From NCBI GenBank assembly GCA_020253595.1, contig JADCBH010000367.1, positions 1 to 7,470 of the forward strand: a stretch of 7,470 nt of DNA, in the 5' to 3' direction. This document shows, piece by piece, positions 6,720 through 7,470 of the stretch (positions are counted from its first letter, which is position 1; every line of letters starts with the position of its first letter). A program made the position numbers and the translations under genes. The notes beneath the pieces were generated by a model. It saw only the letters and a program-made list of their open reading frames with translations. It was not told where the DNA came from and did no database searches. This DNA is from Brevundimonas sp. Its GTDB lineage: Bacteria > Pseudomonadota > Alphaproteobacteria > Caulobacterales > Caulobacteraceae.

Positions 6720-6774
6720 CTCGATCGCGGGGCCTCGGCGGACAGACGAGTGGCGTTCGCAGCCGGACCCCGCG
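6720..6774 (-). promoter_or_regulatory. expression-platform hairpin next to the exporter's ribosome site
   Basis: On the minus strand CGCGGGG (6774-6768) can pair perfectly with CCCCGCG (6732-6726). Inside it, CGGC and GCCG near the loop ends can extend the stem. The hairpin ends 3 nt before the weak GAG ribosome site and about 12 nt before the TTG start. No U-tract follows, so it does not look like an intrinsic terminator. Control of ribosome access, or of Rho, by the riboswitch upstream is the likelier role. Confidence 0.45.
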
Positions 6775-6792
6775 TGGAATCGACCCTGCGAA

Positions 6793-6974
6793 GCCAGCGG
6801 TCTTGCCAGGTTCCTGGTGTCCCTAACGCTCGACGCGCTGCGTCTCGCTGCTTGAGGGACGAGGTCTCCCAAAAGAAACCCCTGATCCGAACCGTCCGCG
6901 CCATCCTCTCCGGGCGAGAGGAAGTCTGTTGACGCGGGCCCCGCTGGAAGCGCGGGCGACTACTCCCCGATGAC
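6793..6974 (-). promoter_or_regulatory. yybP-ykoY manganese riboswitch aptamer
   Basis: Read on the minus strand, the conserved blocks of this class occur in order. GGGGAGTAG (6968-6960) is the L1 metal-site loop. GCGTCAACAGACT lies near 6931-6919, then ATGGCGC (6904-6898), then GGCAAGACC (6807-6799), the L3 strand. The closing helix P1 pairs 6974-6967 (GUCAUCGG) with 6800-6793 (CCGCUGGC): six Watson-Crick pairs, one U-G and one U-C mismatch. The two first G of the GGGG block pair with the CC of GACC, as in the class. An inserted stem is well formed: GTCCCT (6860-6855) with AGGGAC (6824-6819), capped by GACGC-AGC-GCGTC (6844-6832). The class binds Mn2+ and turns on exporters, including UPF0016 proteins, which is exactly the downstream gene. 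At about 180 nt it is a long member. Confidence 0.87.
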
Positions 6975-6981
6975 GCGAAGC

Positions 6982-7010
6982 CGTGTAGTCACCGCCACAC
7001 CCCAAGGCAA
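6982..7010 (-). promoter_or_regulatory. candidate promoter for the riboswitch-exporter transcript
   Basis: On the minus strand TTGCCT (7010-7005) and TACACG (6987-6982) are 17 nt apart, matching the -35 at four and the -10 at three positions. ACTACACG also loosely fits the Caulobacter GCTANAWC form. Transcription would start near 6975, right at the first base of the aptamer P1 helix. Weak on its own; the position is its main support. Confidence 0.3.
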
Positions 7011-7038
7011 GCGGAGCCGAGGGAGGTAGACAGTCCAA

Positions 7039-7053
7039 ATGGTTAAGATAACC
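7039..7053. promoter_or_regulatory. GGTTA-AGA-TAACC palindrome in the divergent control region
   Basis: GGTTA (7041-7045) and TAACC (7049-7053) form a perfect inverted repeat with a 3-nt spacer, AT-rich in a GC-rich region. On the minus strand it includes TTAACCAT (7046-7039), which looks like one extended half of a CtrA site (TTAA-N7-TTAA). The second half is missing, so CtrA binding is a guess. It sits between the exporter unit and the repeat-protein gene and could control either. Confidence 0.35.
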
Positions 7054-7064
7054 GTGATCACGCG

Positions 7065-7134
7065 GGTCGCCGACCTCTCGCAGGGTTCGCCTGTCAGGGG
7101 AAAAGTGAAGTCTCGCAAGGACTTGAGAGGGGAG
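7065..7134 (+). promoter_or_regulatory. structured 5' leader of the repeat-protein gene
   Basis: Short helices can fold this leader into a three-way junction. CCTCTC (7074-7079) pairs with GAGAGG (7125-7130), enclosing CAGG/CCTG (7081-7084 with 7090-7093) and AAGTC/GACTT (7108-7112 with 7120-7124). The outer helix covers the first bases of the ribosome site GGGGAG (7129-7134). A competing hairpin GGTC-GCC-GACC (7065-7075) shares 7074-7075 with the outer helix, so two states are possible. It matches no riboswitch class I recognise. Helices this short also arise by chance in GC-rich DNA. Confidence 0.3.
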
Positions 7135-7142
7135 CTGACTCA

Positions 7143-7470
7143 ATGGATCCGATCACTTCGATCGTGGCCTCCATGCTGATCTCCGGCGCTGCGGCGACGG
7201 ACGGGCATGGCTGCCATGAAGCACCGCATGGGTCGCATGACGACTGCGCGTGCACCCGCGTCGTCGACTTCTATGGCCCCTGGACGGGCGGCGGCGGTTA
7301 CACGCCTCCCGGCGGCTGGCCGCCGCCGATCACCGTGCCGGCCGGCCCGGCCATCCATGTGCATTCGCCCGGCTATCGGGTCATCGGTCGTCCGGTGCAC
7401 GTCGCCGGCCCAACCGTCCACATCTCGGGTCCGCCGGTTTACGTAGACGCCCCGCCGATCCGGATCGCTC
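7143..7470 (+). CDS. His/Cys-rich protein with tandem seven-residue repeats, 3' part cut off by window edge
   Basis: The ATG at 7143 opens 109 codons without a stop and the frame runs off the window. The ribosome site GGGGAG (7129-7134) is 8 nt upstream and well placed. Residues 5-18 (TSIVASMLISGAAA) are hydrophobic and could be a short signal sequence, although no basic residue precedes them. Residues 20-38 are rich in His and Cys (H22, C24, H25, H29, H32, C35, C37), a possible metal-binding stretch. Residues 44-66 are Gly/Pro-rich. From residue 67 on, an exact heptad repeat begins. I do not recognise a named family; similar Pro/Val repeat proteins occur in Caulobacterales as uncharacterised secreted proteins, to my recollection. 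It is divergent from the manganese exporter. Function is unknown. Confidence 0.75.
   Translation, partial: MDPITSIVASMLISGAAATDGHGCHEAPHGSHDDCACTRVVDFYGPWTGGGGYTPPGGWPPPITVPAGPAIHVHSPGYRVIGRPVHVAGPTVHISGPPVYVDAPPIRIA
7341..7466 (+). repeat. six tandem seven-residue repeats, consensus x-[GSA]-P-x-[VIY]-[HRY]-[VI]
   Basis: Residues 67-108 divide into six units of exactly seven residues with no gap, for example AGPAIHV (67-73), AGPTVHI (88-94) and SGPPVYV (95-101). Position 3 is Pro in five of six, position 7 is Val/Ile in all, position 5 Val/Ile/Tyr and position 6 His/Arg/Tyr. The pattern of alternating polar and aliphatic residues after a proline suggests short beta strands with proline turns. 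The array continues to the window edge. The 21-bp DNA units are diverged, so protein-level constraint rather than recent DNA duplication keeps the register. Confidence 0.8.

Noticed and set aside
6139..6720. Minus-strand frame with a GTG start overlapping the exporter
   Set aside because: It is frame-shifted relative to the membrane protein, is Arg/Gly-rich and lacks both E-x-G-D-K-T motifs and hydrophobic helices.
6823..7143. Minus-strand open frame of 106 codons across the riboswitch
   Set aside because: It covers conserved riboswitch blocks, has no good ribosome site and no recognisable protein features.
7341..7466. CRISPR or tandem DNA repeat
   Set aside because: The periodicity is at the protein level (21 bp, diverged bases) inside an open frame, with no identical repeats or spacers.

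Overview
The window is GC-rich DNA with tightly packed, overlapping genes. It looks like an alphaproteobacterium of the Caulobacterales, most likely a Brevundimonas-like organism. That placement is an inference from the protein families, the base composition and the compact operons. No rRNA or other taxonomic marker is present.

Left part (1-3834): two divergent transcription units start from a 45-bp gap at 2345-2389. Leftward runs glycerol kinase (glpK), followed with an 8-nt overlap by an ACAD10/11-type phosphotransferase that leaves the window. Rightward runs a PLP-dependent serine/threonine dehydratase, followed with an ATGA overlap by a NodN-like MaoC hydratase. The content is small-molecule catabolism: glycerol, hydroxy-amino acids and acyl-CoA-type substrates.

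Middle (3835-5467): a 65-bp gap holds a good sigma70-type promoter overlapped by dyad-symmetric AAAGT/ACTTT repeats. It drives a secreted alpha/beta hydrolase and, through an ATGA overlap, a class I SAM methyltransferase. At 5544-6137 lies a stand-alone outer-membrane polysaccharide-export (Wza/OPX-type) lipoprotein.

Right part (6138-7470): a GDT1/UPF0016 manganese exporter lies on the minus strand, convergent with the export lipoprotein (9-bp gap). Its 5' leader, within the gene-free stretch 6714-7142, carries a yybP-ykoY manganese riboswitch on the minus strand. The conserved blocks are GGGGAGUAG, GUCAACAGACU, AUGGCGC and GGCAAGACC, in that order. A hairpin between the aptamer and the unusual TTG start probably controls translation. 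Divergent from it, on the plus strand, a structured leader precedes an unfamiliar protein with a His/Cys-rich N-terminus and a run of at least six exact seven-residue repeats that continues past the window edge.

The parts most worth a second look are the riboswitch leader, the repeat protein with its leader, and the promoter/operator of the hydrolase-methyltransferase pair. I see no CRISPR array, insertion sequence, tRNA, phage gene or defence system.
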